Below, one piece after another: positions 26,800-36,803 of a stretch of DNA of 64,000 bases. Below the pieces are notes generated by a model that saw only the letters and a program-made list of their open reading frames with translations, was not told the origin of the DNA and did not search any database. The DNA is from Bacteroidota bacterium (GTDB lineage Bacteria; Bacteroidota; Bacteroidia; JABDFU01), in the NCBI GenBank assembly GCA_016183775.1, contig JACPDY010000074.1, positions 1-64,000 of the forward strand, read 5' to 3'. Position numbers and translations under genes: made by a program. Every line of letters starts with the position of its first letter. The first letter of the stretch is position 1.

Positions 26800-26840
26800 C
26801 CTGCCTGCCCGATGTATAAACTCTCGTAATGGCAGGCAGG
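26800..26840. repeat. Inverted repeat CCTGCCTGCC / GGCAGGCAGG
   Basis: Perfect 10-bp arms at 26800-26809 and 26831-26840 with a 21-base loop (CGATGTATAAACTCTCGTAAT). The arms are of the same sequence type as the palindromes at 1-17, 304-325 and 18026-18043. The loop contains TATAAACTC, resembling the tail of the large dispersed repeat, so it may be a fused or degraded pair of elements. Confidence 0.6.
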
Positions 26841-26989
26841 CTTTCCGCAGACTTATGTAGGGTATATTAAATGATCCTCTATCTACTTATCGCACAGGGT
26901 ATTTACAGTAATATAATCCGGTGAATCTTGCTATCCATTTCCTGAACCTGCTCAGGTTCCTGTGATTTGATTATTATAACTTCTGCGAT

Positions 26990-27250
26990 TTAACTCTTGT
27001 AAATGAATGAACTGGGGTGGTCAAATTTTACAACAATTGAATCAGGCAGATTTAATTGTTTCTCTAGTTTTTTTTGAATATTTAAAGGCGCCTTCCTGAT
27101 AGCCATTTGTTTTGCCTCTTTTATATTTTTTGCTACAGCGTAGATAGTATAATTTCCTTCTTTCAAAGGTAAATCATGCCAAACAAACAATTGTAATCTC
27201 TTTTGATTAATTTGTTTTTTGATAAAAAAATCTCCATTGTCCATATTCAT
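26990..27250 (-). CDS. Small hypothetical protein
   Basis: An 86-residue soluble protein with no signal peptide or known domain that I recognise. The central part (LPLKEGNYTIYAVAKNIKEAKQMAIRKAP) reads like a compact alpha/beta fold, and the C-terminal half has charged helices. A second ATG two codons in could be the start. It stands alone between the kinase promoter region and another small gene on the same strand. Confidence 0.55.
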   Translation of the reverse strand: MNMDNGDFFIKKQINQKRLQLFVWHDLPLKEGNYTIYAVAKNIKEAKQMAIRKAPLNIQKKLEKQLNLPDSIVVKFDHPSSFIYKS

Positions 27251-27441
27251 TTTTTTACATTTTATTTTTTTACGTTTTACTTTTTACCCTGGTAATTTAA
27301 AACGGAAGCAAAAGTAGTGTCCGGTAAGAAATAGAAATTTATTATTCGATTAACAATGGAAAATAAAAGCTAAACGTGTCAATACTCGAGTTAATACTAA
27401 TGTCATCAGTTCAAAATACTATATGTGCTATAAACCGCTGT

Positions 27442-27702
27442 TTAATTTTGTTCAAAAATTCTGGAAATAGTATTTGCAATAGCATTGCTGGCATTCATGC
27501 AGCAAACCGATTCTCTGTTTGGATGAGATTCTATTTGCTTTGTTTCACCATTGTAATTTATATAGACCATTTCAATAAGCAGCTTGTTGCAATGACGGCA
27601 TCTTTTATCCGCAAAAGCTGAATGTAGTTCAACTACAACTTTATGAGTATTGTTTCTTTTATAAAACATATTGAAATGGTGCCGAAAGTACAATTTATTC
27701 AT
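27442..27702 (-). CDS. Small zinc-ribbon-like hypothetical protein
   Basis: An 86-residue protein with a C-R-H-C knuckle (DKRCRHCNKLL) near residue 34 and further cysteines (ESVCCMNASNAIANTI) near 67. The pair spacing resembles a small zinc ribbon such as Mu Com-like proteins (RCxxCxKLLxE), which bind RNA, but the second pair is adjacent (CC) and not C-x-x-C, so the match is weak. There is no signal peptide. It lies 191 bases upstream of the 86-residue gene on the same strand. Confidence 0.5.
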   Translation of the reverse strand: MNKLYFRHHFNMFYKRNNTHKVVVELHSAFADKRCRHCNKLLIEMVYINYNGETKQIESHPNRESVCCMNASNAIANTISRIFEQN

Positions 27703-28114
27703 ACCCCAAACATCCGTATATATACGTGTTTTACTATTCGCATAAATGCGTTTTTAATCTACGTATTTAAGCCTATTAATCCCGGTATTTAAACGTACAT
27801 GATTGCGTTGTTTCACGCTTTACAGAATCTGATCAGAATCCATCTCATTTGTAAATAAAACCAATGCGGCTGGGCAGTTGGCAGGCTTTTTCACTGGTTT
27901 TTAACGGAGATCAATGGCATTAACTTACATCTGCTCAAAACAGGTTTTGCCTGACTTTTTTATTTCCTCAGGGACGATATAAAATCCGGAAAATTGTTCC
28001 CGGGAATTTTTATATTTTTTCAAAAGCTACTTATTGCATTGTTCATAAATTACCTTCTCGCTATGTATAATTCCGGATTTCTATTCCGTAATTTGGAATT
28101 ATTTAGGCAAATCA
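27703..28114. other. Intergenic region upstream of topB
   Basis: A divergent promoter region of about 410 bases between a small minus-strand gene and topB. A 60-codon ORF (27994-28176) overlaps the topB start in another frame and has no domain. No repeat or clear promoter box was recognised. Confidence 0.4.
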
Positions 28115-30259
28115 ATGAAGCTTATTATCACCGAAAAGCCAAGTGTGGCCCAGGATATTGCCAAAGCATTCTCTGATCCGCAGAGAAAAGACGGGTATAT
28201 TGAATCCGGTGATTATTCCATTACATGGGCTTTTGGCCATCTCATTGAAATTTCTAAGCTGAATGCTCCGCCAAGATGGGATTTGAATAACCTGCCCATA
28301 CTTCCCGGTGATTTTACGTATGATGTGGTGAAGGATAAGCATAAGCAATTCAACACAATCAAACACCTGTTAAGCAGATCTCAGGAAGTCATAATAGCGA
28401 CGGATTCCGGAAGGGAAGGGGAATTGATCGCCAGATTAATTTTGAAACAATCCTTTTGGAAGAACTGGGACAATACCTTTCGATTTTGGTCAAGCCAGGC
28501 ACTCAGCGAGCAGGTGGTAAAAGCTGAAATGAAAAATTTAAAACCTGCACGTAATTACGATAGTCTTTATTTTTCAGCTCTTGCGAGGCAGCAAAGTGAT
28601 TGGCTTTGCGGGATCAATTTAACACAACTCATCAGTCTGCGAAGCGGTAAAGGACAAGTTTGGAGTGTGGGGAGGGTTCAAACTCCAACTTTGGCGCTTA
28701 TTGTGCAAAGAGATAGGCTCCGGAAAGAATTTGTTAAGGAAGAATATTATCTGATAAAGGCTCAGTTTCTTGCCAAAGGCCAACAGTATACGGGTATTTA
28801 CAAATTCGGAGAACTTCCCGATGAACAACCAGCGCCTGATAAGGAAGAGGTTGTTAATCCGAAAAAAATATTGAAGAAGGAGCCGGCTGAAAAGGTATTT
28901 GCCGATGTACAAGGCTCAGAAAGCGGCACCATCAGGCTGATCAAAAAGGAGGATAAACAAGAAGTTCCGCCGCTGCTGCATTCACTTACCTCATTGCAGC
29001 AGGAGGCCAACCGGGTTCATGGATTTTCTGCAAGCCGAACACTTGATCTGGCACAGGCTTTATATGAAACTCATAAAGTAATTTCATATCCGCGTACAGA
29101 AAGTCAACACCTGGGAGAGTCCGGTAAAGAAATGGCCAAAAATGTATTAGTTCTGTTGTCAAAAAATGATCTTGTGCAGGAAGTAGATAAAGTTGGCAAG
29201 CGGGTGTTTGACGACAGTAAGCTGACCGATCACCATGCGTTAATACCTTTGCAAGCTCTTAACAACAGGCTTTCCGAAGAGGAACGGAAAATTTACATTC
29301 TTATAGCCCGGAAGTTCACAGGTGCATTTATGTCATTGTATAAATTTCAGAAAACAACCCTGATCACCGGAATAAAAGAACATGAATTTGTGAGTACAGG
29401 AACCACTGTTTCACAATGGGGCTGGAAGGCACTTTACAGGGAAGATAAAGCAGCAGAGGAGTTGTTGCCCAATGTGATTGAAGGGGAAACGGTTAAAAAG
29501 GAGCATGTGGAGATGGAACAAAAATTTACACAGCCTCCTTCGGCCTTCAATGAAAGTTCGCTTTTAAAACGTATGGAATCTCTTTCACTTGGAACGCCCG
29601 CAACAAGGGCTTCTATTATTGAAACCCTCATAAACAGGCAATATATTGTAAGAGAAAAGAAAAGCCTGGTCCCGACAGGTAAGGGCATCGAACTTATCAG
29701 TATATTAAAAGAAAGCCAGATCGCTTCACCGGAAATGACAGGCGCCTGGGAACAAAAACTCGAAGAAATTTACAAGGGTAAAAAGGGTCGTAACGGATAC
29801 AATTTATTTCTTTCAGAGATCAGGAATTTTGTTTCAGGGCAGGTTAGTAAGTATAAAAATATTCAGATCAACACCCTGAATAAAGCAACGGCGGCTATGC
29901 TTACCCTTGCCAAAAAGCTCGCGAAGGAAAGAAAGCTTAGTCTTGAATCGGATAATTTCGAATACATAAAGAAATTTATTGATGCCACAATTAAAATTCA
30001 GGTGATTATCGGAAAATGCCTTTGCGGAAAAGATGTTATAGCAAAGCAAAGTACATATTCCTGCGAATGCGGTAAGTCGGTAAGTAAAGAGTTCAGCGGC
30101 AAAAAATTAAATGCAAAGCAGGCTCTTGAATTGATCCAGGGGAAGATAATACCGGTTAAAGGTTTAAAAGGGGCCAATGGAAAGTTTGATGCAAAACTTA
30201 AATTGAAATCAGATAATGTGATCGGGATTATAGCTGATAGCCAACTTGCCTTTGGATAG
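28115..30259 (+). CDS. topB: DNA topoisomerase III (type IA)
   Basis: A 714-residue type IA topoisomerase that cuts one strand through a 5'-phosphotyrosine and decatenates replication or recombination intermediates. The Toprim domain opens MKLIITEKPSVAQDIAKAF and has the DSGREGELIAR motif near 89. The active-site tyrosine is Y325 in VISYPRTESQHLGE. The C-terminal region ends with a cysteine cluster (CLCGK and CECGK, near 630-650) like the zinc ribbons of this family. The length matches plasmid- and chromosome-borne TopB. The ATG at 28115 is the only start that keeps the conserved N-terminus. It appears monocistronic; the next gene starts 123 bases on. Confidence 0.95.
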   Translation: MKLIITEKPSVAQDIAKAFSDPQRKDGYIESGDYSITWAFGHLIEISKLNAPPRWDLNNLPILPGDFTYDVVKDKHKQFNTIKHLLSRSQEVIIATDSGREGELIARLILKQSFWKNWDNTFRFWSSQALSEQVVKAEMKNLKPARNYDSLYFSALARQQSDWLCGINLTQLISLRSGKGQVWSVGRVQTPTLALIVQRDRLRKEFVKEEYYLIKAQFLAKGQQYTGIYKFGELPDEQPAPDKEEVVNPKKILKKEPAEKVFADVQGSESGTIRLIKKEDKQEVPPLLHSLTSLQQEANRVHGFSASRTLDLAQALYETHKVISYPRTESQHLGESGKEMAKNVLVLLSKNDLVQEVDKVGKRVFDDSKLTDHHALIPLQALNNRLSEEERKIYILIARKFTGAFMSLYKFQKTTLITGIKEHEFVSTGTTVSQWGWKALYREDKAAEELLPNVIEGETVKKEHVEMEQKFTQPPSAFNESSLLKRMESLSLGTPATRASIIETLINRQYIVREKKSLVPTGKGIELISILKESQIASPEMTGAWEQKLEEIYKGKKGRNGYNLFLSEIRNFVSGQVSKYKNIQINTLNKATAAMLTLAKKLAKERKLSLESDNFEYIKKFIDATIKIQVIIGKCLCGKDVIAKQSTYSCECGKSVSKEFSGKKLNAKQALELIQGKIIPVKGLKGANGKFDAKLKLKSDNVIGIIADSQLAFG

Positions 30260-30382
30260 CAATGGTCCGGTTTTTAATCTAATGATCATCCGTTTTATTT
30301 TCATAATAAGAGTAACTCTCATGAAGACTTGTATGTTTAACAAAAGAGTAGTAAATTGAACGTCAATCCACAGTGAAAATTT

Positions 30383-33300
30383 GTGAAAGCGAATCGGATT
30401 ATATTTTTCGGCAGGAGTTTAATGAATTGGATATGCCTTTTTTTGATCTTCTTTTCTACCCATTTTGTAATTGCAGGCAGAAATGCCAATGCCAAATTCG
30501 GCGATAAACACCCCAAACTAAGCAAATATATTGCCTCTGAAAAGGGGCAGTCCTCATTAAGTCAGAATCTGAGGGGTAGTGGTATGTGCTTTACAGAAAA
30601 TAAAGGACAAATTGCGGATATGAATGGTAAACTTTGCTCCGATATATTATACAGAAGTGAAAGCGCCGGTGCTGATATTTATATACGTAAAACGGGAATG
30701 AGTTATGTGTTGAATAATTCAGCCGAATTGTTACACAGATTGGAGGAGCAAGAGGCAGAATTTGAAAGAGAGGGGAAAGTAAATTCTGAAAATGTGAAAG
30801 AGAAGAGGGAGGAGTTGAAGAGCCGGCAGATGCTTAAGCTTCACCGTGTAGATGTAGATTTTGTAAACTGTAATTTGAATAGCAATATAGAAGTTGATGA
30901 TAGGGTTGAGGGGTATTCGAACTATTACTATTCACATTGTCCGAAAGGAATTACGCATTTAAACTCTTATAACAAAGTCACCGTAAAAAATATATATGAT
31001 AATATAGATGTAAAATATTATGCCTGCACTGAGCGAAGTCGAAGTGGAGGTAAAGTACAAGGTTTAAAATACGATATAGTAGTGAATCCGGGAGCAGACC
31101 CAAATCAAATAAAGCTTCGCTGGACGGGCGTGGAAAATTTACATATTAACAGCGGAGGGCATCTTGTTATCAAAACGAGTATAAATGAATTTTTTGAGTC
31201 GATGCCCAAAGTGTACCAGGTAATTAATGGAAAAATAGTTGATGTGCGTGCACGGTATATTCTGAACGGAATAACCGTGAACTTTGAACTTGGAACGTGG
31301 AACCCTGAACTTCCTTTAGTGATCGATCCCTGGGCTACCTATTACGGAGGAGGGAGTTCTGATTATTGTTATTCGTTGAGTGCAGATAATTCAGGGAATG
31401 TTGTATTTGTCGGACAAACCTCTTCAATAAATTTTCCCGTTTCTATCGGCGCTTTTCAGACAATAAACAATGGAAATTCAGATGCCTTTATTGTGAAAAT
31501 GGACGTAGGAGGGAATCGTCTTTGGGCAACTTATTTCGGCGGCACAGCTGCAGAAACCGGTTATGATGTATCTGTTGATCCGACGGGTAACATTCTTGCA
31601 GTGGGATCTACAGCCTCCGGTGATCTGCCGGTAGGCGCAGCACCGACTAATACTGTTTATCAGAATACCAGTGGTGGAGGTACAGATGCTTTTGTTTTAA
31701 AGTCCGATGCCGCGGGAATATTGCAATGGTCCAGTTATTATGGTGATACAGGTACTGATGCGGGATTTAGTGTATGTTCCGATGGAAGTAACATTTATGT
31801 TTACGGAGAAACAAATTCAACAGGTGCTATTTCCAGTACAGGCGCTTACCAGACTGCTCTCAAAGGGAGTGTGGATCTCTTTTTGGTCAGTTTCAAATTT
31901 GATGGAAGCAGGAATTGGGCAACTTATCTCGGGGGTGCATCAAAGGAGAATGCGGGAGGTATTACCTGGGACTTTGCATCAGGCAATTTGTATTTAACCG
32001 GAATTACAGACTCATCAGATCTTCCGGTTTCTGCAGGAGCATACCAGACCTTATATGGGGGTGTGAGCGATGCATTTGTTTTTAAGTTTGATCAAAGCGG
32101 CGCTTTGCAATGGGGCAGTTATTTTGGAGGTTCATCTTCTGAGAAATCTTTATGGGGAACATACCCGGAAACGGTTTGCGATGGATTGGGGAATGTTATA
32201 ATTGCCGGTGGCGGAACAGGTTCTACGGCTAACATCGCAACAGCAGGAGCATACCAGACACTATTTGGCGGAGGTGAGGATGGGTACATTGCTAAGTTTA
32301 ATACGAATGGTGTAATTCAATGGGCCACTTACCTTGGAGGCAACATGAACGAAAGTATTGTTGATATTGCAGTTGATGTGTATGATAATATTTATGTATT
32401 CGGAACCTGGGAAGATACCGATGCCGGAAATTACCCAATAAGCCAGTGCGCTTACCAGACTCAATTTGGCGGAGTTGAAGATCAGTTTGTCGCAAAATAC
32501 AATTCAAATGGAATTCAAACCTGTATGACGTATTTGGGAGGTACAGGGCATGATGAGATAGATACTTACTCCCGTTCGGGAGGTATGGCATTAAGTGGAA
32601 GTACTGTTTATTGCGGAGGCATGACGGATGGTGGATACCCAATTACTACTGGTGCATTTCAAACCACAGCCAACAGTACATTAACAATTTTTATTACCCA
32701 ATTGAATTCCAATATATGCAGTCCCAATTTAAAATTTATTGCCGACAAATCAGAAGTCTGTCCCAATACCTCCATTGCATTTACATCATCCATGGATTCA
32801 TCTTGTGATACAACAGGATTAAAATTCGCCTGGAGTTTTCCCGGAGCAACTCCCTCGGCTTCATCGTTACCAAATCCGTCTGCCGTCTATATATCCCCCG
32901 GTTTTTATAGTGTTAAATTAGTTTACACCAATAATGGACAGATCGATTCTGTTGATAAGGTAAATTCAGTTTTTGTCAAACCCTGTAACAGCACAATAAC
33001 TGTTGCTGCAACAGGAGCTACGGCTTGCCCTGGTCATTGTAATACAATCAGTGCTTTAGGTTCGGGTGGAACAGGGCCGTATACATACAGCTGGAATACC
33101 GGGGACACTGCTCAGGCAATTAATGTTTGTCCTACTGCTAACGCTACTTACACAGTTCTTGTGAAAGACGCAGTGGGAGGGATTGGTTATGACACGGTAT
33201 CAGTAAATCTTATTCAGAATATAAATGTACAAGTGTCGATTGATACAATTTCCTGTGCAGGGAATAATGCAACAGCTATGGTGATCGCCAATGACGGAAC

Positions 33301-35080
33301 ATCACCGTATGTTTATTCCTGGAGCAGCGGGCAAATCTCCCAGACTTCTTCAGGTCTTGGTACCGGAACCTACACAATAACGGTTACCGATGCGATAGGT
33401 TGTGCAGGTACCGGCACTTTGCAGGTACAAGCTATGGCTATTAATTTGTCTGTAGTAAGCATTCCAAGCTGTTATGCAGATAGTAATGGAGCGATTACAG
33501 GTAGCGTTTCGGGTGGTTCAGGTTCTTTTAGCTATAGCTGGAGCAATGGAGCGACGGGGTCAACAACTATCTCGGGCTTATCTGCCGGCACTTATTCCGT
33601 TGTTGTGACAGATGCAGCGGGATGTGTCGCAGTAAGCACTGTAACTATCACACAACCTTCCGCGATCAGCAATCCCGTGTTCACAAAAACAAATGAAACT
33701 TGTGGTGCTGGTAATGGTTCTGTGGTCGTAACAAGCGGAGGTGGAACCGGAATATTAAACTATAGTTGGAGCAACGGAGTTTCCGGTTCAACGGTTTCGG
33801 GTTTAAGCGCGGGGTCTTATACTGTTACTCTGGCCGACGCAAACAGTTGTTCTAAAACCGCTTCGGTCACGATCAGTAATGTTGCAGGTCCCTCCATAGA
33901 TTTTGTTTCTGCAATTCATGTTTTATGTTCGGGCGGATCAGGCCAGGCAGTCGCTTCGGCAAGCGGAGGTTCGGGCGCATTAATATATTCATGGAGTACA
34001 GGTACAACCGGACAAATAGCAAATAATCTTTCTGCAGGAACCTATTCGGTTACAGTTACTGATGTAAATGCCTGTACTGCGATAAGTACTGTCAGTATTA
34101 CATCGCCGCCTGTGATGGTTGTTTCCGCTTCACAAACCACACCTGAAAAATGCAGTAAGAGTAACGGAGTTGCTACATCCACAGTCAGCGGTGGAATAGG
34201 TTCGTTCACTTTTTCATGGAGTAACGGACAAACAACGAATACCGCGACCGCATTAAGCGCAAATACATATACCGTAACAATAACTGATAATAATGGCTGT
34301 TCAAAAACAGCTTTCACAACTATTGACAGTATTGGCGCCCCGGTTTTTAGTTCCGCGTTTACCAATGCAACATGCGGACAAAACATTGGAACGGCATCAG
34401 TAGCAGCTTCCGGTGGAACAGTGCCTTTTTCTTATACCTGGGCACCGGGAGGAGGAACCGGTTCATATATAACAAACCTTTCTGCCGGAATATATACGGT
34501 AACAGTTATGGATGCAAACAGTTGCAGTCGTTCTGCTGTACTGAATGTCGGAAACAGTCCTGTTGCGGTTGCTGATTTCACCACTATACCGCTAAAAGGT
34601 GTAGTACCTGCAAAGATCGATTTTGTAAATACAAGTTCAGGAACAACTGCGTGGTTGTGGAATTATGGCGACGGTCAAACGGATTCGATCCAAAATCCAA
34701 ATCATACATATACCGGCGAAGGAACTTACAAAGTCTGCCTGATCGCAAAGAGTTCGGCGGTATGTATAGATTCTATATGCAGGGATATTGTAGTATTTGG
34801 TAAACCTGTGATTGTTATTCCCAATGTTTTTAGCCCTAACTCAGATGGCAGGAACGATAATTTTGATATAACAACGGTGGGCATATCAAAAATTGAAATA
34901 ACCATTTGGGATCGGTGGGGATTAATAATGTGGGATAATGAAGGAGTTCCTGTGAACTGGGATGGCAGAACTATGGCCGGAAAAGAGGTTCCGGACGGAA
35001 CATATTATTACCTCGTGAAGGCGTATGGTTATGATAATAAAGTATATGGCTATAAAGGATTTTTGACTCTTGTAAGGTAG
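30383..35080 (+). CDS. Secreted SBBP/SprB-repeat protein, T9SS type B C-terminal domain
   Basis: A 1565-residue surface protein. The GTG at 30383 gives a signal peptide with a basic n-region; an ATG at 30422 with AGGAG just upstream is an alternative. The N-terminal region (about 65-315) is a DUF7948-like module opening CFTENKGQI. Then come beta-propeller SBBP repeats (about 316-780, with WATYFGG...DAFIVK units), a PKD-like domain (about 780-870), about seven SprB-type repeats (870-1395, SYSWSNG...AGTYTVTVTD), a PKD domain (WLWNYGDGQTDSIQNP) and the type B CHU_C-type domain from about 1478 (IPNVFSPNSDGRNDNF). Export is by the type IX system. The residues ACTERSRSG near 214-222 come from a dispersed repeat inserted in frame (31027-31046). 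No PorP/SprF partner adjoins. Confidence 0.93.
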   Translation: MKANRIIFFGRSLMNWICLFLIFFSTHFVIAGRNANAKFGDKHPKLSKYIASEKGQSSLSQNLRGSGMCFTENKGQIADMNGKLCSDILYRSESAGADIYIRKTGMSYVLNNSAELLHRLEEQEAEFEREGKVNSENVKEKREELKSRQMLKLHRVDVDFVNCNLNSNIEVDDRVEGYSNYYYSHCPKGITHLNSYNKVTVKNIYDNIDVKYYACTERSRSGGKVQGLKYDIVVNPGADPNQIKLRWTGVENLHINSGGHLVIKTSINEFFESMPKVYQVINGKIVDVRARYILNGITVNFELGTWNPELPLVIDPWATYYGGGSSDYCYSLSADNSGNVVFVGQTSSINFPVSIGAFQTINNGNSDAFIVKMDVGGNRLWATYFGGTAAETGYDVSVDPTGNILAVGSTASGDLPVGAAPTNTVYQNTSGGGTDAFVLKSDAAGILQWSSYYGDTGTDAGFSVCSDGSNIYVYGETNSTGAISSTGAYQTALKGSVDLFLVSFKFDGSRNWATYLGGASKENAGGITWDFASGNLYLTGITDSSDLPVSAGAYQTLYGGVSDAFVFKFDQSGALQWGSYFGGSSSEKSLWGTYPETVCDGLGNVIIAGGGTGSTANIATAGAYQTLFGGGEDGYIAKFNTNGVIQWATYLGGNMNESIVDIAVDVYDNIYVFGTWEDTDAGNYPISQCAYQTQFGGVEDQFVAKYNSNGIQTCMTYLGGTGHDEIDTYSRSGGMALSGSTVYCGGMTDGGYPITTGAFQTTANSTLTIFITQLNSNICSPNLKFIADKSEVCPNTSIAFTSSMDSSCDTTGLKFAWSFPGATPSASSLPNPSAVYISPGFYSVKLVYTNNGQIDSVDKVNSVFVKPCNSTITVAATGATACPGHCNTISALGSGGTGPYTYSWNTGDTAQAINVCPTANATYTVLVKDAVGGIGYDTVSVNLIQNINVQVSIDTISCAGNNATAMVIANDGTSPYVYSWSSGQISQTSSGLGTGTYTITVTDAIGCAGTGTLQVQAMAINLSVVSIPSCYADSNGAITGSVSGGSGSFSYSWSNGATGSTTISGLSAGTYSVVVTDAAGCVAVSTVTITQPSAISNPVFTKTNETCGAGNGSVVVTSGGGTGILNYSWSNGVSGSTVSGLSAGSYTVTLADANSCSKTASVTISNVAGPSIDFVSAIHVLCSGGSGQAVASASGGSGALIYSWSTGTTGQIANNLSAGTYSVTVTDVNACTAISTVSITSPPVMVVSASQTTPEKCSKSNGVATSTVSGGIGSFTFSWSNGQTTNTATALSANTYTVTITDNNGCSKTAFTTIDSIGAPVFSSAFTNATCGQNIGTASVAASGGTVPFSYTWAPGGGTGSYITNLSAGIYTVTVMDANSCSRSAVLNVGNSPVAVADFTTIPLKGVVPAKIDFVNTSSGTTAWLWNYGDGQTDSIQNPNHTYTGEGTYKVCLIAKSSAVCIDSICRDIVVFGKPVIVIPNVFSPNSDGRNDNFDITTVGISKIEITIWDRWGLIMWDNEGVPVNWDGRTMAGKEVPDGTYYYLVKAYGYDNKVYGYKGFLTLVR
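31027..31046. repeat. Dispersed 20-nt palindromic repeat inside a CDS
   Basis: CACTGAGCGAAGTCGAAGTG lies in frame in the 1565-residue protein and encodes CTERSRSG with its flanks. CACT/AGTG arms flank a GAGCGAAGTCGAA core, related to GAGCTTGTCGAA at 2182-2200. The peptide CTERSRS is a recognisable scar of this repeat in Bacteroidota proteins. It falls in a loop between beta strands (KYYA and GLKYDIVV). Confidence 0.7.
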
Positions 35081-35118
35081 TATGTGATTTTTACAATTGC
35101 CTTTTCGATTTTCTTTTT

Positions 35119-35469
35119 TTAACCCAGCAAAACTTCATAAGGTAACTTTAATCCAATATGTAGTGCTTTTATCATTTTTAATGATAAATTTCTTTGTCTT
35201 TTTAGAACCTGTGAGACAAGACTTTTACTTCCAAAATATGAAACAACGTCCTTATTGCTGAGACCTTTTTCTTCCATAGTGGATTTTATCGCTTCGATCG
35301 GGTCAGGTGCGTCAATAGGATAATGTTTCTTTTCATAATCTTCTATCAATAGAACAAGCACTTGTCCTTTATCACCATCAGGAGTGTTAGGTTTGGCATC
35401 AAATACTTTTTCAAGCTCTTGTAATGCTTTTTGATAGTCCCTTTCGTTTTTAATCGGAGCGATCTTCAT
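35119..35469 (-). CDS. higA: HigA-type antitoxin, HTH
   Basis: A 116-residue antitoxin of a type II toxin-antitoxin pair. The N-terminal half (MKIAPIKNERDYQKALQELEKVFDA) is the toxin-binding part typical of COG5499-like HigA proteins. The C-terminal half is an XRE-like helix-turn-helix (KDVVSYFGSKSLVSQVLKRQRNLSLKMIKALH). The longer in-frame ORF to 35517 adds 16 residues and overlaps the toxin gene. The ATG at 35469, 10 bases after the toxin stop, is preferred. It should neutralise the HigB toxin and repress the operon. Confidence 0.88.
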   Translation of the reverse strand: MKIAPIKNERDYQKALQELEKVFDAKPNTPDGDKGQVLVLLIEDYEKKHYPIDAPDPIEAIKSTMEEKGLSNKDVVSYFGSKSLVSQVLKRQRNLSLKMIKALHIGLKLPYEVLLG

Positions 35470-35479
35470 TTTATTTTTT

Positions 35480-35773
35480 TTAAATTGTTTCTGCATTAAT
35501 CTTATCATATTGAGCATGTGTACCTATAAACCGTATCCATGCCCATCCATATTTATAATTAAACTTTACTATTAACCTGTATTCATTTCCCTTTATATTA
35601 AAAACAACCCTGTTATCTGCTATAATACTTGCCGAAGGATAGTCTGCTTTGATTTCCTTTGGTGATTTCCAATTATCTGAAACAGCTTTTTTATACCATG
35701 TTTTTAATTGCGTTTCACAGTCCTCATGCTTTTCATAGAAAGCCCTTAATGTTCTGAATGCAACAATATTCAT
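35480..35773 (-). CDS. higB: HigB-family toxin (mRNA interferase)
   Basis: A 97-residue toxin of the HigB/RelE fold, a ribosome-dependent mRNA nuclease. Family marks are the start MNIVAFRTLRAFYEKH, the middle DNRVVFNIKGNEYRLIVKFNY and the end AWIRFIGTHAQYDKI. The basic and aromatic residues in the last segment are those expected at the active site. The gene is first in the operon (toxin before antitoxin), the usual higBA order. The pair looks intact. Confidence 0.9.
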   Translation of the reverse strand: MNIVAFRTLRAFYEKHEDCETQLKTWYKKAVSDNWKSPKEIKADYPSASIIADNRVVFNIKGNEYRLIVKFNYKYGWAWIRFIGTHAQYDKINAETI

Positions 35774-35844
35774 TTACAAGGTAAATATACAAAAGAAAGT
35801 TCGCATTATGCGAACCAACATTGAAAATATTTAATTTACTCATT

Positions 35845-36756
35845 TTATAACTCTTTCATCAACACCCCATAAAGGTTCACCATACTTTCAATATCTTTTT
35901 TATGCACCTTTTCATCCGGGGAATGCACATGATCCTCGGGTGCGCCTACAAAGCACCAGTCAATAGGGTAGGGTGAACGCTGAACTGAATTTCCATCGCT
36001 GCCTCCGCTGGCTTCCACTTCAAGCTGGTATGCAAGTTTGTGTTTTTTTGCAATGGAAATAATTTTGTTCACATAACTTCTGCGCGGCAGTCCTGAATCA
36101 CGTAAAGAAATCGCGACACCTTTTCCATGCTGTACACCTTCTGTAACCCAGGTAATATCACTGATCAGCGTTTGCTGAACTTTATATTTTTTATAAATGA
36201 ATTTTGTGAGGTATTCAACGCTTCCTCCGCCATGTTCCTCCCAGCAGGAGAACACGATGATTCCGTCCTTCAATGTTTCAGCAACTTTTAATGCATTCCA
36301 TACGCCGAGCCGGTTGTCCATATAACAGCATTGTACAAAATCTTTTGTTTCCCTGAAATCCGGTTTGAAAGTTAACATAGTTCCGCGGTCTATATCGCGC
36401 TTAAATGCGTATGAAAGACTTTTATCGTTGTGAACTTTCAAGGTACATTCAATTCTTCCCTGGCTATCCGCCCCAACCAGTTTGTAACCGTTTTTGGTTT
36501 GTGGGCCACCAATTTTTATTAATTGTTTATTATATCGTACGGTAAAACCAATGGAATCCATATGGGCAAAAATGGCGGTTCGGGGTTTTCCAAATACCAA
36601 TACAATACAATCCTGGAAAGCCTTTCCATGAAATATTTTTGGTTTAAAGGCCCATTTTGACTTGTTTTTTTCAATATAGTTGAGTAAAAAATCTTTCATG
36701 GCCACTTCATTTCCGGAAGGAGCCTCGATCTGGCACATTTTCTTAAGTAATTCCAT
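35845..36756 (-). CDS. M42-like metallopeptidase
   Basis: A 303-residue probable aminopeptidase of the M42/M28-like di-zinc class. Metal-binding and catalytic motifs are in order: AHMDSIG (H65, D67), CYMDNRLG near 145 (bridging Asp), CWEEHGG near 171 (catalytic and metal Glu), ISDITW (Asp) and HVHSPDE near 278 (His). It is slightly shorter than M42 enzymes such as FrvX (about 350 residues), with a reduced inserted PDZ-like domain. There is no signal peptide, so it should cleave peptides in the cytoplasm. It is transcribed towards higBA, with 71 bases between. Confidence 0.85.
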   Translation of the reverse strand: MELLKKMCQIEAPSGNEVAMKDFLLNYIEKNKSKWAFKPKIFHGKAFQDCIVLVFGKPRTAIFAHMDSIGFTVRYNKQLIKIGGPQTKNGYKLVGADSQGRIECTLKVHNDKSLSYAFKRDIDRGTMLTFKPDFRETKDFVQCCYMDNRLGVWNALKVAETLKDGIIVFSCWEEHGGGSVEYLTKFIYKKYKVQQTLISDITWVTEGVQHGKGVAISLRDSGLPRRSYVNKIISIAKKHKLAYQLEVEASGGSDGNSVQRSPYPIDWCFVGAPEDHVHSPDEKVHKKDIESMVNLYGVLMKEL

Positions 36757-36803
36757 GTTAATAATTTGTTGAAAAGTTTGATTTTAAGCCAAAATAGCCA
36801 TAC

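Larger units (their letters stand above)
26173..26989. other. Intergenic region upstream of the poly-HAMP kinase
   Basis: An 817-base gap. Next to the kinase start is a 17-bp tandem repeat (26211-26273). A GCCTG-type palindrome lies at 26800-26840, and a GAACCTG-CT-CAGGTTC palindrome at 26944-26959. A 61-codon ORF (26460-26645) lacks any domain. The kinase promoter must lie here, but no consensus pair was recognised. Confidence 0.45.

Noticed and set aside
27376-27621. 81-codon plus-strand ORF
   Set aside because: It is antisense to the CxxC small gene, which has the better protein-like pattern.
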